Below, piece by piece: positions 24,557 to 33,554 of a stretch of 64,000 nucleotides of DNA. This DNA is from Micromonospora sp. M71_S20 (GTDB taxonomy: Bacteria; Actinomycetota; Actinomycetes; Mycobacteriales; Micromonosporaceae). A program made the position numbers and the translations under genes. The stretch is from the NCBI RefSeq assembly GCF_003664255.1, contig NZ_RCCV01000001.1, forward strand, positions 1,736,001 to 1,800,000, in the 5' to 3' direction. Numbering within the stretch: the stretch's first letter is position 1; every line of letters starts with the position of its first letter. The notes under the pieces were generated by a model. That model had not been told where the DNA came from and did not search any database. It worked only from the letters and a program-made list of their open reading frames with translations.

Positions 24557-25163
24557 GCAGCGACGGGCGCAGCGGCTCGACCAGCCGCGCGAGCCCCGGG
24601 GCGTCAAGCTGCCCCGGTTCGACCCGGAGGCCTTCGGCCGGTGGTCCGAGGGGATCGCCCGGGGGATGGGCACCGCGAACTTCATCGTCTACATGACGAT
24701 CGTGATCGCGCTGTGGTTCGGCTGGAACACCCTCGCCCCGGCGCACCTGCGCTTCGACCCGTACACCTTCACGTTCCTGACCCTGGTGCTGTCCCTCCAG
24801 GCCAGCTACGCGGCCCCGCTGATCCTGTTGGCGCAGAACCGGCAGGCCGACCGGGACCGGGTCTCCCTGGAGGAGGACCGCCGCCGGGCGACCATGCAGA
24901 AGGCTGACACGGAGTACCTGGCCCGGGAGATCGCCGCGCTGCGCAACGCGATGGGCGAGGTCGCGACCCGGGACTTCCTCCGCTCGGAGCTGGCCAGGCT
25001 GGCCGAGGAGCTGGACGAGGCGGGCCGGCGCCGGCAGCGGCTGGAGCGCCGGCAGCAGGACAGGATCCCGCAGCACGGCGACGGGCTGGAGGAGCCCCGC
25101 GACGACCTGGACGGCGACCAGGCCCACGGCGGCCGCCCAGAGGGCCGGGAGGCCGGGGCCTGA
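24549..25163 (+). CDS. DUF1003 membrane protein
   Basis: The 204-residue protein has two membrane helices (about 45-62, FIVYMTIVIALWFGWNTLAP, and 73-93, FTFLTLVLSLQASYAAPLIL) followed by the family-typical AQNRQADRDRVSLEEDRRRA and a coiled-coil-like charged tail. The function is unknown. The start overlaps the end of the MgtE-like gene by eight bases, so they form an operon. The order MgtE-like, DUF1003, Mrp matches the mycobacterial Rv1232c-Rv1229c region, as I recall it. Confidence 0.85.
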   Translation: MAEQRRAQRLDQPREPRGVKLPRFDPEAFGRWSEGIARGMGTANFIVYMTIVIALWFGWNTLAPAHLRFDPYTFTFLTLVLSLQASYAAPLILLAQNRQADRDRVSLEEDRRRATMQKADTEYLAREIAALRNAMGEVATRDFLRSELARLAEELDEAGRRRQRLERRQQDRIPQHGDGLEEPRDDLDGDQAHGGRPEGREAGA

Positions 25164-25326
25164 GCGGCCTGAACGCCGCCCGCTTCCGGGGCACCGGCCG
25201 AGTGAGGCCGGCGCGATCGTCCCGCTTCGTCCGGTATGCCGTCCGGCCCAGCCGTCGCCATCGATTCGCTCACACCGCCCCCCGCTGACGGCGGTGGGGC
25301 ACGGCCGCCGACGTAGCATTGCGGGC

Positions 25327-26475
25327 ATGTCAGCACCCGTCAGCACCGTCTCCGACGCGATCCAGGCCGCGCTGGCCACCGTCAACGACCCGGAGATCCG
25401 CCGGCCCATCACCGAACTGGGCATGGTCCGCTCCGCCGAGGTCGGCGACGACGGCGTCGTACGGGTCGAGCTGCTGCTCACCGTCGCCGGCTGCCCGCTG
25501 AAGGACAAGCTGCGCTCGGACATCACGGCCGCCGTCGGCGCGGTGCCCGGGGTGACCGGCGTGACGATCGAGTTCGGCGTGATGAGCCCCGAGCAGCGCC
25601 AGGAACTCCAGGCGAAGCTGCGCGGCGGCGGCGCCTCCCAGGAGCCGGTCATCCCGTTCGCCCAGCCGGGCTCCCGCACCCGCGTGTACGCGGTCGCCAG
25701 CGGCAAGGGCGGCGTCGGCAAGTCCAGCGTGACGGTCAACCTGGCCGCCGCGCTGGCCGCCCGCGGGCTCTCCGTCGGCGTGGTCGACGCCGACATCTAC
25801 GGGCACTCGGTGCCCCGGATGCTCGGCGCGGACGGGCGCCCGACCCGCGTCGAAGACATGATCATGCCGCCGCAGTCGCACGGCGTGAAGGTCATCTCGA
25901 TCGGCATGTTCACCGCCGGCAACGCCGCCGTGGTGTGGCGCGGCCCGATGCTGCACCGGGCGTTGCAGCAGTTCCTCGCCGACGTCTACTGGGGCGAGCT
26001 GGACGTGCTCCTGCTCGACCTGCCGCCGGGCACCGGCGACGTGGCCATCTCCCTGGCCCAGCTGCTGCCCAACTCCGAGATCCTGATCGTCACGACCCCG
26101 CAGACCGCCGCCGCCGAGGTGGCGGAGCGGGCCGGCGCGATCGCGTTGCAGACCCACCAGCGCGTGGTCGGCGTCATCGAGAACATGTCCTGGCTGGAGC
26201 TGCCGGACGGCTCCCGGATGGAGGTCTTCGGCGCGGGTGGCGGCCAGGCGGTGGCCGAGTCGCTGACGAAGACCATCGGCGCGCAGGTGCCGTTGCTCGG
26301 GCAGGTCCCGCTCGACACCCGCGTGCGCGAGGCAGGCGACGTGGGCACCCCGATCGTGCTGGCCGAGCCGGAGTCGCCGGCCGCGAAGGCGCTGGGCCAG
26401 GTCGCCGACCGGCTCGCCGTGCGCCGGGAGTCGCTGCTGGGCAAGCCGCTGGGCCTCAAGCCCGCCGGCCGCTGA
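25327..26475 (+). CDS. mrp: Mrp/NBP35-family Fe-S cluster carrier ATPase
   Basis: In the 382-residue protein, residues 8-90 are a DUF59/MIP18 domain and residues about 118-360 are the P-loop ATPase. It has the deviant Walker A AVASGKGGVGKSSVTVNLAA, VVDADIYGHSVPRML and LLDLPPGTGDVAISLAQLLP. It probably loads or transfers Fe-S clusters to target proteins in the cytoplasm. I did not see the C-terminal CxxC of many ApbC proteins. ATG 25327 is chosen because homologues begin just before the DUF59 domain. Confidence 0.9.
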   Translation: MSAPVSTVSDAIQAALATVNDPEIRRPITELGMVRSAEVGDDGVVRVELLLTVAGCPLKDKLRSDITAAVGAVPGVTGVTIEFGVMSPEQRQELQAKLRGGGASQEPVIPFAQPGSRTRVYAVASGKGGVGKSSVTVNLAAALAARGLSVGVVDADIYGHSVPRMLGADGRPTRVEDMIMPPQSHGVKVISIGMFTAGNAAVVWRGPMLHRALQQFLADVYWGELDVLLLDLPPGTGDVAISLAQLLPNSEILIVTTPQTAAAEVAERAGAIALQTHQRVVGVIENMSWLELPDGSRMEVFGAGGGQAVAESLTKTIGAQVPLLGQVPLDTRVREAGDVGTPIVLAEPESPAAKALGQVADRLAVRRESLLGKPLGLKPAGR

Positions 26476-26512
26476 CCGTACGCCGGCCACGGCCGGCGCT
26501 GTCGCCACCCGC

Positions 26513-26548
26513 ACGGGGGCGGCGTTCCCCCGGGAGCGCCGCCCCCGT
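26513..26548. terminator. Bidirectional terminator between mrp and tatB
   Basis: acgggggcggcg and cgccgcccccgt form a perfect 12-bp stem. The 12-base loop contains a further cccggg palindrome. Both flanking genes end toward it. Confidence 0.72.
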
Positions 26549-26579
26549 CGCCGTCTCCGGCCCGGCGCGGCGGGCGGGG

Positions 26580-27002
26580 TCAGGTCGCGTCGTCGTAGCT
26601 GGCCCGGGGAGCGGGGGCCGGGGCGCTGCCGGTGGCGGCGGCCGTACGGCTGCCGTTCGCGCGCACGTCGGCGGCGGAGGCCACGTCCTTCAGCTCGTTG
26701 TGCACGCCGGTGACGTCCGCCCGCAGGTTGTCGTAGACGCCCTGGAGGGGCTTCCGGATCGCCTGCTCGTCCTCCTCGCTGAGCAGGTGCTTGCGGATGA
26801 ACGCCTTCGGGTGCAGATCCTCCAACTGGATGTCGGTGCCCAGCTCGCGACTGAGGTCGGTGGTGGCGTTGCTGGCCATCGTGCGCAGGTTGCGCACCAT
26901 GCGCAGGCCGTCGCTGATCACCGCGGGCAGCCGGTCACCGAAGATCAGCAGCGCCAGGAGCAGCAGCGCACCGATCTCCCACCAGTTAAGGTTCTCGAAC
27001 AC
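26580..27002 (-). CDS. tatB: Twin-arginine translocase subunit TatB
   Basis: The 140-residue protein opens FENLNWWEIGALLLLALLIF: one membrane helix followed by GDRLPAVISDGLRMVRNLR, the amphipathic helix of TatA/B. The longer acidic tail and the Glu in the helix start are TatB-like. It forms the receptor for folded Tat substrates with TatC. GTG 27002 has ggagg eight bases upstream and is preferred over ATG 27032, which would add ten residues before the membrane helix. It lies beside htrA, as in other actinobacteria. Confidence 0.9.
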   Translation of the reverse strand: MFENLNWWEIGALLLLALLIFGDRLPAVISDGLRMVRNLRTMASNATTDLSRELGTDIQLEDLHPKAFIRKHLLSEEDEQAIRKPLQGVYDNLRADVTGVHNELKDVASAADVRANGSRTAAATGSAPAPAPRASYDDAT

Positions 27003-27076
27003 TGCGCGGGCCTCCTTCGGCGTCAGCAGCAAGACTACGCACGTGGGGCACCACCCGGGGAGGGGGTGACCGGTCC

Positions 27077-28420
27077 CTACTTGGCGTCCGCGGCCAGGGT
27101 CACGGAGGCGTTCTGCCGGTTGGCGCCCCGGCGGTACTCCACGGTCACCACCGCGCCGGGTGCGAACTTGCGGACCAGGGCGATCAGGTCGGTCGGTTCG
27201 GTCATCGGCCGCCCGTCGAGCTTCAGGATCACGTCACCGGCCCGCAGCCCCGCGCCGGCCGCCGGGCCCGACGGCTCCACGGCCGCCAGGCGTACGCCGG
27301 CTCCCCCGGTGCCCGCGCCGGACCCGCCGACCTGGGCGCCGATCACCGTGCGCCGGGCCTTGCCGGTGCCGATGATGTCCTGGGTGATCCGCTTGGCCTG
27401 GTTGATCGGGATGGCGAAGGCGAGGCCGATGTTGCCCGCCTCCTGCCCTTCGGAGACCAGCGACTTGATTGTCGAGTTGACCCCGATGACCCGGCCCGCG
27501 CCGTCGACCAGTGGGCCGCCCGAGTTGCCGTGGTTGACCGCCGCGTCGGTCTGGATCGCCGCGTAGTAGCGCGTCGGGCCGCCGGGCTCGCCGGCCCGCA
27601 TCGTCCGGTCCAGGGCGCTGACGATGCCGGCCGTGACCGTGTTGGCCAGCGAGAGCGGCGAACCCATGGCCAGCACCGGGTCGCCCACGGCCAGCGCGTC
27701 GGAGTCGCCGAACTCGACCGGCCGCAGGCCCGTCCGGGAGACCTTGATCACCGCGATGTCGGACTCCGGGTCCTGCCCGACGACGGTCGCCGGGGCCGAA
27801 CTGCCGTCGTTGAAGACCACGGACGCCTTGCCGGTCGCCCCCGCCACCACGTGGTCGTTGGTGATCACGTGTCCGTCGGCGCTGGCGATGAAGCCGGAGC
27901 CCTCGCTCGTGCCGCCGAGGCCCGCCACCCGTACGGTCACCACGCTGGGCAGCACCCGCTCGGCGACCCCGGCCAGCGACTCGGGCCTGCGCTGGGCCAG
28001 GCCGGGCGCCTGCGGGTCCGCGCCGAGCACCGTGCCGGCCACGCCGCCCCCGCGCACCGCGAAGGCGTACCCGAGCGCGCCGCCCAGGCTGCCCGCGAGC
28101 AGCGCGGTGATCAACGGGATGAGCAGCAACTGCCGCAGCGTCGGCCGGCCCGGGGCGTCCGGGTCGCTGACCGGCTCCGGCTCGGTGCCGGGGCTCGGCG
28201 CGGCCGGCAGCACCACGGCGGCCGGCGCGGTCGGGTCGCGCCACGGGTCGGCCAGCGCGTCGGACCACCAGGGCGAAGTCGTGCCGCCCCCGGCGCCCTG
28301 AGGCGTCGGCGGCGACCCCACCGGCGGATGTCCGGGCACCGGCGATCGCGCCGGCGCCGGAGTTCCCCCGGGCTGGCGCCAGTCCCAGCCGTCGGTCACG
28401 TCGGTGCCCTCCCAGTCCAT
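27077..28420 (-). CDS. htrA: HtrA-family membrane-anchored serine protease with PDZ domain
   Basis: In the 447-residue protein, the N-terminal 95 residues are Pro-rich and cytosolic, residues about 98-120 form a membrane anchor (LLLIPLITALLAGSLGGALG), and the trypsin-like domain and one PDZ domain lie outside. The triad is His in GHVITNDHVVAG, Asp in GQDPESDIAVIK and Ser in VNHGNSGGPLVDG. The PDZ covers about 365-440 (GPAAGAGLRAGDVILKLDG). It should degrade damaged envelope proteins. It lies next to tatB on the same strand with a 75-base gap. Confidence 0.92.
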   Translation of the reverse strand: MDWEGTDVTDGWDWRQPGGTPAPARSPVPGHPPVGSPPTPQGAGGGTTSPWWSDALADPWRDPTAPAAVVLPAAPSPGTEPEPVSDPDAPGRPTLRQLLLIPLITALLAGSLGGALGYAFAVRGGGVAGTVLGADPQAPGLAQRRPESLAGVAERVLPSVVTVRVAGLGGTSEGSGFIASADGHVITNDHVVAGATGKASVVFNDGSSAPATVVGQDPESDIAVIKVSRTGLRPVEFGDSDALAVGDPVLAMGSPLSLANTVTAGIVSALDRTMRAGEPGGPTRYYAAIQTDAAVNHGNSGGPLVDGAGRVIGVNSTIKSLVSEGQEAGNIGLAFAIPINQAKRITQDIIGTGKARRTVIGAQVGGSGAGTGGAGVRLAAVEPSGPAAGAGLRAGDVILKLDGRPMTEPTDLIALVRKFAPGAVVTVEYRRGANRQNASVTLAADAK

Positions 28421-28591
28421 CCCCGGATCCCGCGCTCCACGGACCCGGCGACAGCGTCGCCCGGTCGCGCTCGCCGGAACACCGCTTCCAGGATTACACG
28501 GATGCCGCGGATGGAGTCACCGGTTGCCGACCGTGATCGTCGGGTGGCGGACGCGCGGCTGCGCCCGTTCGGCGTCGCCTCTAGGCTCACA

Positions 28592-29287
28592 GTGCCCACC
28601 CGCCCCCGCACCACGCATGCCGCCCGGAGGTGTCCCATCGCCACGGTCGCCGGTTCCGGCAATTCGACGGCCCAGACCCTGCACTTCGCCGAGTCGTACG
28701 TGACCGAGGATCTCGTCCTGCGCACCGCCCGCAGCCTGGCCCACGAGGTCGGCCTCGAGGCGGTCACCCCCGGCGCCGGCGCGGCGCTGCGGCTGCTCGC
28801 CGCCGCCGGCAGCGCCCGGGCGGTGGTGGAGATCGGCACCGGCACAGGAGTCAGCGGGGTCTGGCTGCTGCGCGGGATGCGCGCCGACGGCGTGCTCACC
28901 ACCATCGACGTCGAGGTCGAGCACCAGCGGATCGCCCGACGCATCTTCACCGAGGCGGGCTTCGCCGCCGGCCGCACCCGGATCATCACCGGCCGGGCGC
29001 TGGACGTGCTCCCCCGGCTCGCCGACGGCGCGTACGACCTGGTCTTCGTGGACGCGGAGGCGACCGGGTTCGCCGCCTGCGTGGACGCCGCGCTGCGGCT
29101 GCTGCGGCCGGGCGGCGTGGTCGCGCTCAACGGCACGCTGGCCGGCGGCCGGATCGGCGACCCCGCCGCCCGCGACGTCGAGACGGTGACGGTCCGCGAG
29201 GCGATCAAGGCGATCCGGGAGTCGGAGCACTGGATCCCGGCGCTGCTGCCGGTCGGCCACGGGCTGCTCGCCGCCGTCAAGTGCTGA
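28592..29287 (+). CDS. O-methyltransferase, Rv1220c-like
   Basis: The 231-residue protein is a class I (COMT-like, family 3) methyltransferase: VVEIGTGTGVSGVWLLRGM (motif I), TTIDVEVEHQRIARRIFTEA (motif II) and YDLVFVDAEATGFAACVDAA (motif III). The start is uncertain. GTG 28592 lies five bases after a taggct -10-like box, so a leaderless mRNA is plausible, and it gives the family length. The neighbour order O-methyltransferase/htrA/tatB matches mycobacteria except that sigE and rseA are absent between them. The substrate is unknown. Confidence 0.8.
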   Translation: MPTRPRTTHAARRCPIATVAGSGNSTAQTLHFAESYVTEDLVLRTARSLAHEVGLEAVTPGAGAALRLLAAAGSARAVVEIGTGTGVSGVWLLRGMRADGVLTTIDVEVEHQRIARRIFTEAGFAAGRTRIITGRALDVLPRLADGAYDLVFVDAEATGFAACVDAALRLLRPGGVVALNGTLAGGRIGDPAARDVETVTVREAIKAIRESEHWIPALLPVGHGLLAAVKC

Positions 29288-29304
29288 CCCGCCGCTGACC
29301 GGGG

Positions 29305-29321
29305 GCCCGCCGGGGGCGGGC
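29305..29321. terminator. Short GC hairpin between convergent genes
   Basis: gcccgcc and ggcgggc pair around three bases between the O-methyltransferase and aminopeptidase genes. Confidence 0.45.
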
Positions 29322-29333
29322 GCCGCCGGCCGG

Positions 29334-30800
29334 TCAACCCAGCGAGCCCAGCCAGCGCAGCAGCGAGCGTACGCCCCAGCCGGTCGCGCCCCGGGTCAGC
29401 TCGGCGTCGTCGCCGTCGGCCCACGCCGGCGCGGACATGTCCACGTGCAGCCAGCGGTCGCGCAGCCCACCGGTGAACTCCCGCAGGTAGAGCGCGGCCA
29501 TCACCGACCCGGCGCCCCGGTCCGGCGAACTGTGCAGGTCGGCCAGCTCGCTGCCGAGGTGCTCGGCGTAGTCGTCGGGCAGCGGCATCCGCCAGGCGGC
29601 CTCGCCGGCGGCGGCGACCGCGGCCAGCACGTCCGCGGCGAGCCCGTCGTTGTCGCTGTAGAGGGCGCCGTGGCGCTTGCCCAGCGCGACCGCGTTCGCC
29701 CCGGTCAGCGTGGCGAGGTCGACCAGCAGGTCGGGCCGCAGCTCGGCGACGGCGTACGCGAGCGCGTCGGCCAGGACGAGGCGCCCCTCGGCGTCGGAGT
29801 TGGTGGTCTCGCTGGTCGTGCCGCCGTAGTGGCGGATGATGTCGCCGGGGCGGAACGCCGAGCCGCTGAGCATGTTCTCCGCCAGCGGCGCGAGCGTGGT
29901 GATCCGGACCGGCAGGCGCAGGGCCGCCGCGCCGAGGGTCGTCGCGACCACCGCCGCCGCCCCGGCCATGTCCTTGCGCATCAGCTTCATCGACGCCACC
30001 GGCTTGATCGAGATGCCGCCGGTGTCGAACGTGATCCCCTTGCCGACCAGCACCACGTGGGTACGCGCGTCGGCCGGCCGCCAGTCCAGCTCGACCAGGC
30101 GCGGGCCGCTGGCCGAGCCGCCCCCGACGGCGAGGATCCCGCCGAAGCCCTCGGCCGCCAGCTCCTCCGGGCCGCGTACCCGCAGGTGCAGGTCCGGCAC
30201 GTCGGCGGCGAGGGCGGCGACCTGGTCGGCGAACCACTCGGGGTTCTTCACCGACGAGGGGGTGTTGGTGAGGTCGCGGGCGAACCGGGTCATCCGGGCC
30301 GTCGTCCGGGCCACCTCCAGGGCCGCGGTGTGCGCTTCCGGGTCGGCCACCACGACGTCGACCTCCGCCAGGGCGGGAGCGGCGCCGGCGTCGGTCAGCC
30401 GGAACCGGTACGAGGCCAGCAGCAGCCCCTCGGCCAGTCCGCGTACGGCCGCCGGTGTGGCACCGGTCGGCATCGCCAACGTGACGCGTGTCTCATCCTT
30501 CGCGGCCCGGGCCAGGGCCGCGCCGGCCGCCCGCCAGGCCGCCTCGTCGCCCTCGCCGACGCCGAGCAGCAGCAGCCGGCCGGGGTCGCGCCCGGGCCGC
30601 AACTGCGCCTGGACCTCGCCGAGACGCCCGGTCAGTCGTGCCGCCGGCACCAGGGCGGCGGCCTCCTCGGCCACGCCGTCGGGCAGCCTCGCCCCGGTCG
30701 GGGCCGGTCGGGCCTGGTCGTCGTCGGCCGGACCGGGCCGGACGGGCAGAACGAGGGTGTCGAGCCGGTCCGGCTCGGCGAGCAGACGGATGGCGAGCAC
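29334..30800 (-). CDS. pepA: Leucyl aminopeptidase (M17)
   Basis: The 488-residue protein has an N-terminal substrate-loop domain (about 1-170) and a C-terminal M17 catalytic domain. The metal ligands sit in VVLVGKGITFDTGGISIKPV (Lys and Asp), KDMAGAAAVVATTL, and NSDAEGRLVLADALAYAV, where family members normally have NTDAEGRL. It cleaves N-terminal residues from peptides as a hexamer with two metal ions. It is probably monocistronic, flanked by terminators on both sides. Confidence 0.93.
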   Translation of the reverse strand: MLAIRLLAEPDRLDTLVLPVRPGPADDDQARPAPTGARLPDGVAEEAAALVPAARLTGRLGEVQAQLRPGRDPGRLLLLGVGEGDEAAWRAAGAALARAAKDETRVTLAMPTGATPAAVRGLAEGLLLASYRFRLTDAGAAPALAEVDVVVADPEAHTAALEVARTTARMTRFARDLTNTPSSVKNPEWFADQVAALAADVPDLHLRVRGPEELAAEGFGGILAVGGGSASGPRLVELDWRPADARTHVVLVGKGITFDTGGISIKPVASMKLMRKDMAGAAAVVATTLGAAALRLPVRITTLAPLAENMLSGSAFRPGDIIRHYGGTTSETTNSDAEGRLVLADALAYAVAELRPDLLVDLATLTGANAVALGKRHGALYSDNDGLAADVLAAVAAAGEAAWRMPLPDDYAEHLGSELADLHSSPDRGAGSVMAALYLREFTGGLRDRWLHVDMSAPAWADGDDAELTRGATGWGVRSLLRWLGSLG

Positions 30801-30854
30801 GCGGAGCCGTACCTCCAGGAAGCTCGCGGAGCGTGGCTCCGCGGGGAATGAAGA

Positions 30855-30887
30855 CCCTGAGCCACCGGCGGGGCCGGTGGCTCAGGG
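30855..30887 (-). terminator. Strong terminator downstream of the DUF3117 gene
   Basis: A perfect 14-bp stem (ccctgagccaccgg / ccggtggctcaggg) with a five-base loop lies 42 bases after the DUF3117 stop on the minus strand. Confidence 0.75.
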
Positions 30888-30928
30888 GTTGACGAAAGGC
30901 CCACGCGGGCGCGCGGGCCGTTCCTCGG

Positions 30929-31096
30929 TCAGCCGGCGGCTGCCTTCAGTGCGTCACCGAGCGCGTTGGCCTCGTCGGGAGTCATCTCGACGACGAGCCG
31001 GCCACCGCCCTCCAGCGGGACGCGCATGACGATGCCCCGGCCCTCCTTGGTGACTTCCAGCGGACCGTCGCCCGTCCGCGGCTTCATCGCCGCCAT
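30929..31096 (-). CDS. DUF3117 small protein, Rv1211-like
   Basis: The 55-residue protein reads MAAMKPRTGDGPLEVTKEGR at its start and ends with DEANALGDALKAAAG. This is the DUF3117 family, small actinobacterial proteins of unknown function. Rv1211 is, as I recall, a member near tagA, and here Tag lies 2.5 kb away. ATG 31096 is preceded by ggggaga. A longer start at 31147 would add a non-conserved Pro-Gly-rich stretch. It has its own promoter region and terminator. Confidence 0.88.
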   Translation of the reverse strand: MAAMKPRTGDGPLEVTKEGRGIVMRVPLEGGGRLVVEMTPDEANALGDALKAAAG

Positions 31097-31286
31097 GTTG
31101 TCTCCCCTCAGACCTACACCAGGGTCGGTGGGTTGCCCCACAGCCACTTCGTCTTGACCACCCGCAACCTACGCGGGGGTGTCGACCAACGATTTTCCCT
31201 GATGAACACCGCCGGACCCAAACCGAAGCAGCATTGATGTAACAGCATCTAGCTTATCCTGAGAAGGCCTGTCACAATGTGCGGTC

Positions 31287-32105
31287 ATGCAGGCACGGTC
31301 GGCACTCTTCGACCTGTACGGCGACCACCTCCGGGCGAGGGGCGGCCGGGCACCCGTTGCCGCCCTGGTCAGGCTGCTGGCGCCGCTCGGGATCGCCCCG
31401 CCCGCCGTGCGTACGGCGGTCTCCCGGATGGTCCGCCAGGGGTGGCTCGACCCGTGCCGGCTGACCTCCGGGCCGGGATATTCGATCACCCCGAAAGCCG
31501 CCCGCCGGCTGGACGAGGCGGCGGCGCGGATCTACCGGACCGGCCGGATCACCTGGGACGGGCGGTTCGACCTCCTGGTGCTGGAGGCCCCCCTGTCGCG
31601 GCGGGACCGGCAGCGGCTCGCGGCCAACCTGACCTTCCTCGGCTACGGCGCCCTGGACGAGTGCACCTGGGTGGCGACCCGGCCCGGTGAGGACGTGGAC
31701 GTGCTGCTCGACGAGGCGGGCGTGCGCTACGAGCGGTTCACCGCCGCGCACACCGCCGGCACCCCCGGCGCCATGGGCGTGGTGCGCCGGGCCTGGGACC
31801 TGGCGGAGATCGGCCAGGCGTACGAGCAGTTCGTCGCCGAGCAGCGACCGCTGCTGGCCGGGGTCACCGTGCGCAGCCTCGACGAGGAGGCGTACGCGGC
31901 CCGGTTCCGGCTCGTGCACGCGTGGCGTACCTTCCTGTTCCGGGACCCGCAGTTGCCCCCGGCGCTGCTCCCCGAGCGCTGGCCCGGCACCGCCGCGGCC
32001 AGTTTCTTCGACCGGCACGCGGCGCGACTGCGGCCGGCCGCAGACCGGTACGTCGAGCAGTGCCTCGACTCCGGCAACCGCATCGCCCGACAGAAGGGTC
32101 GTTAG
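31287..32105 (+). CDS. PaaX-family transcriptional repressor
   Basis: In the 272-residue protein, the N-terminal winged helix (ALVRLLAPLGIAPPAVRTAV, SRMVRQGWLDP) is followed by the PaaX C-terminal region (EDVDVLLDEAGVRYERFTAA, FRLVHAWRTFLFRDPQLPPA, LLPERWPGTAAASFFDRH). PaaX represses phenylacetate catabolic genes and is released by phenylacetyl-CoA. Here it is followed two bases later by an enoyl-CoA hydratase, so an operon under its own control is likely. The 190-base upstream region contains the palindrome gatg-N6-catc at 31236-31249. Confidence 0.88.
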   Translation: MQARSALFDLYGDHLRARGGRAPVAALVRLLAPLGIAPPAVRTAVSRMVRQGWLDPCRLTSGPGYSITPKAARRLDEAAARIYRTGRITWDGRFDLLVLEAPLSRRDRQRLAANLTFLGYGALDECTWVATRPGEDVDVLLDEAGVRYERFTAAHTAGTPGAMGVVRRAWDLAEIGQAYEQFVAEQRPLLAGVTVRSLDEEAYAARFRLVHAWRTFLFRDPQLPPALLPERWPGTAAASFFDRHAARLRPAADRYVEQCLDSGNRIARQKGR

Positions 32106-32107
32106 AA

Positions 32108-32899
32108 GTGACCGAGCCGCTGCTCGTCGACCGCACCGACGCCGTCGTCACCCTGACGCTGAACCGCCCCACGGCGATGAACGCGCTCGACGTCGCACTC
32201 AAGGAGGCGCTGCGGGACACGCTGGCCGAGCTGGAGACCGACCGGTCCTGCCGCGCGGTGGTGCTCGCGGGCGCGGGCCGGTCGTTCAGCGCCGGCCAGG
32301 ACCTGCGTGAGCACGTGCAGACCCTGGAGTCCACCGACGGCAACCCGCTGGACACCGTCCGCGCGCACTACAACCCGATCGCCGCCCGGCTGGCCAACCT
32401 GCCCAAGCCGGTGGTAGCCGCCGTGCGGGGGATGGCCGCCGGGGCGGGCGCCTCGCTGGCCTTCCTGGCCGACATCCGCATCGGCGGGCCGTCGACCAGC
32501 TTCCTGATGGCGTTCGCCAACGTCGGGCTCGCCGCCGACACCGGCGCCTCCTGGACGCTGCCCCGGCTCGTCGGGCACGCCAAGGCCATCGAGCTGCTGA
32601 TGCTGGCCGAGCCGGTGCGCGCGGCGGACGCCTGCCAGCTCGGGCTGCTCAACCGCCTCTTGGAGGACGACGAGCAGGTGCTGCCGACGGCGCAGGAGCT
32701 GGCCGCCCGGCTGGCCGCCGGCCCGACCGTCGCGTACGGGGCGATCAAGCGGCAGCTCTCCATCGCCGATGCCGGCACGCTGGCCGACGCCCTGGCCGCC
32801 GAGGCGCAGGCGCAGACGATCTGCGGGGGCACCGCCGACCACCGCGCCGCCACCCTGGCCTTCGTCAACAAGCAGAAGCCGGTCTACGAGGGCCGCTGA
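32108..32899 (+). CDS. Enoyl-CoA hydratase/isomerase (PaaG-like)
   Basis: The 263-residue crotonase has the oxyanion-hole segments LAGAGRSFSAGQDLREHV and AAVRGMAAGAGASLAFLADI. An Asp in FANVGLAADTGASWTLPRLV matches the PaaG isomerase residue rather than the paired Glu of classic hydratases. It therefore probably isomerises ring-epoxide phenylacetyl-CoA to the oxepin, or acts in similar aromatic degradation. No other paa genes are in the window. GTG 32108 follows the PaaX stop by two bases, so the genes are coupled. Confidence 0.86.
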   Translation: MTEPLLVDRTDAVVTLTLNRPTAMNALDVALKEALRDTLAELETDRSCRAVVLAGAGRSFSAGQDLREHVQTLESTDGNPLDTVRAHYNPIAARLANLPKPVVAAVRGMAAGAGASLAFLADIRIGGPSTSFLMAFANVGLAADTGASWTLPRLVGHAKAIELLMLAEPVRAADACQLGLLNRLLEDDEQVLPTAQELAARLAAGPTVAYGAIKRQLSIADAGTLADALAAEAQAQTICGGTADHRAATLAFVNKQKPVYEGR

Positions 32900-32917
32900 C
32901 GCCCGCCGGGGGCGGGG

Positions 32918-33541
32918 TCAGTCGTCCTCCTCCGGATCCTGGTTGGCCTCCGCGCCGAGCACGAACGCCTGCATGGCCAGCTCGTCGCCGGAGGGCGAGA
33001 CGAAGGCGGGCAGCTCGCGGGGGCCCAGCTCCTGCACGTAGGCCCAGAACAGGCGGACCGCCTCGGCGGGCGACGCGGCCTCGATCGGCAGGTCGAGGCT
33101 GACCAGCCAGGAGCGCCGCTGCGGCGGCGGGCCGAGCCGGTCGGCCAGCTCCCGGAAGGCCGACGGGTCCAGCGCGGTCACCGGCCCGTCGAGCGCCAGC
33201 GCGTCGGCCGGCACCGGCTCGTCGAAGGCCCGCCGGGTGTACGCCACCACCAGCGGCGCCTCGACCCGCTCGGACTGCGGGTCGTCCGGGTCCTCCGGCT
33301 CCTGGCCGCCGGCCCCGGTGACCCGGCCCAGCGCCACCAGCCGGGGCGGCGCGTCGACCAGCACGGCCACCCGGTCGCCGGGGCGGGGTCGGGTGGCGTC
33401 GGCCAGGCCGGTCAACTCGAGCGTGTCGTGGTGGACGAGCCGCTCGGCTTCGTAGCGCCCGGTGGGCAGCAGCACCGCCCAGGCGCCCGTGCCGTCGGCG
33501 GGGCGCACCCCGTCCACCCGGTGGGCGGTGTCGGTCGTCAT
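32918..33541 (-). CDS. Hypothetical acidic protein
   Basis: The 207-residue soluble protein begins MTTDTAHRVDGVRPADGTGA. It contains a beta-rich first half (WAVLLPTGRYEAERLVHHDT, DRVAVLVDAPPRLVALGRV) and a second half with RRSWLVSLDLPIEAASPAEA and LFWAYVQELGPRELPAFVSP. It ends with a strongly acidic tail. I recognise no family; it looks like a small-ligand or antitoxin-free cytosolic protein of actinobacteria. ATG 33541 lies 13 bases downstream of the Tag stop codon on the same strand, so the pair is probably cotranscribed. Confidence 0.68.
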   Translation of the reverse strand: MTTDTAHRVDGVRPADGTGAWAVLLPTGRYEAERLVHHDTLELTGLADATRPRPGDRVAVLVDAPPRLVALGRVTGAGGQEPEDPDDPQSERVEAPLVVAYTRRAFDEPVPADALALDGPVTALDPSAFRELADRLGPPPQRRSWLVSLDLPIEAASPAEAVRLFWAYVQELGPRELPAFVSPSGDELAMQAFVLGAEANQDPEEDD

Positions 33542-33554
33542 GGCTCCCATCCCA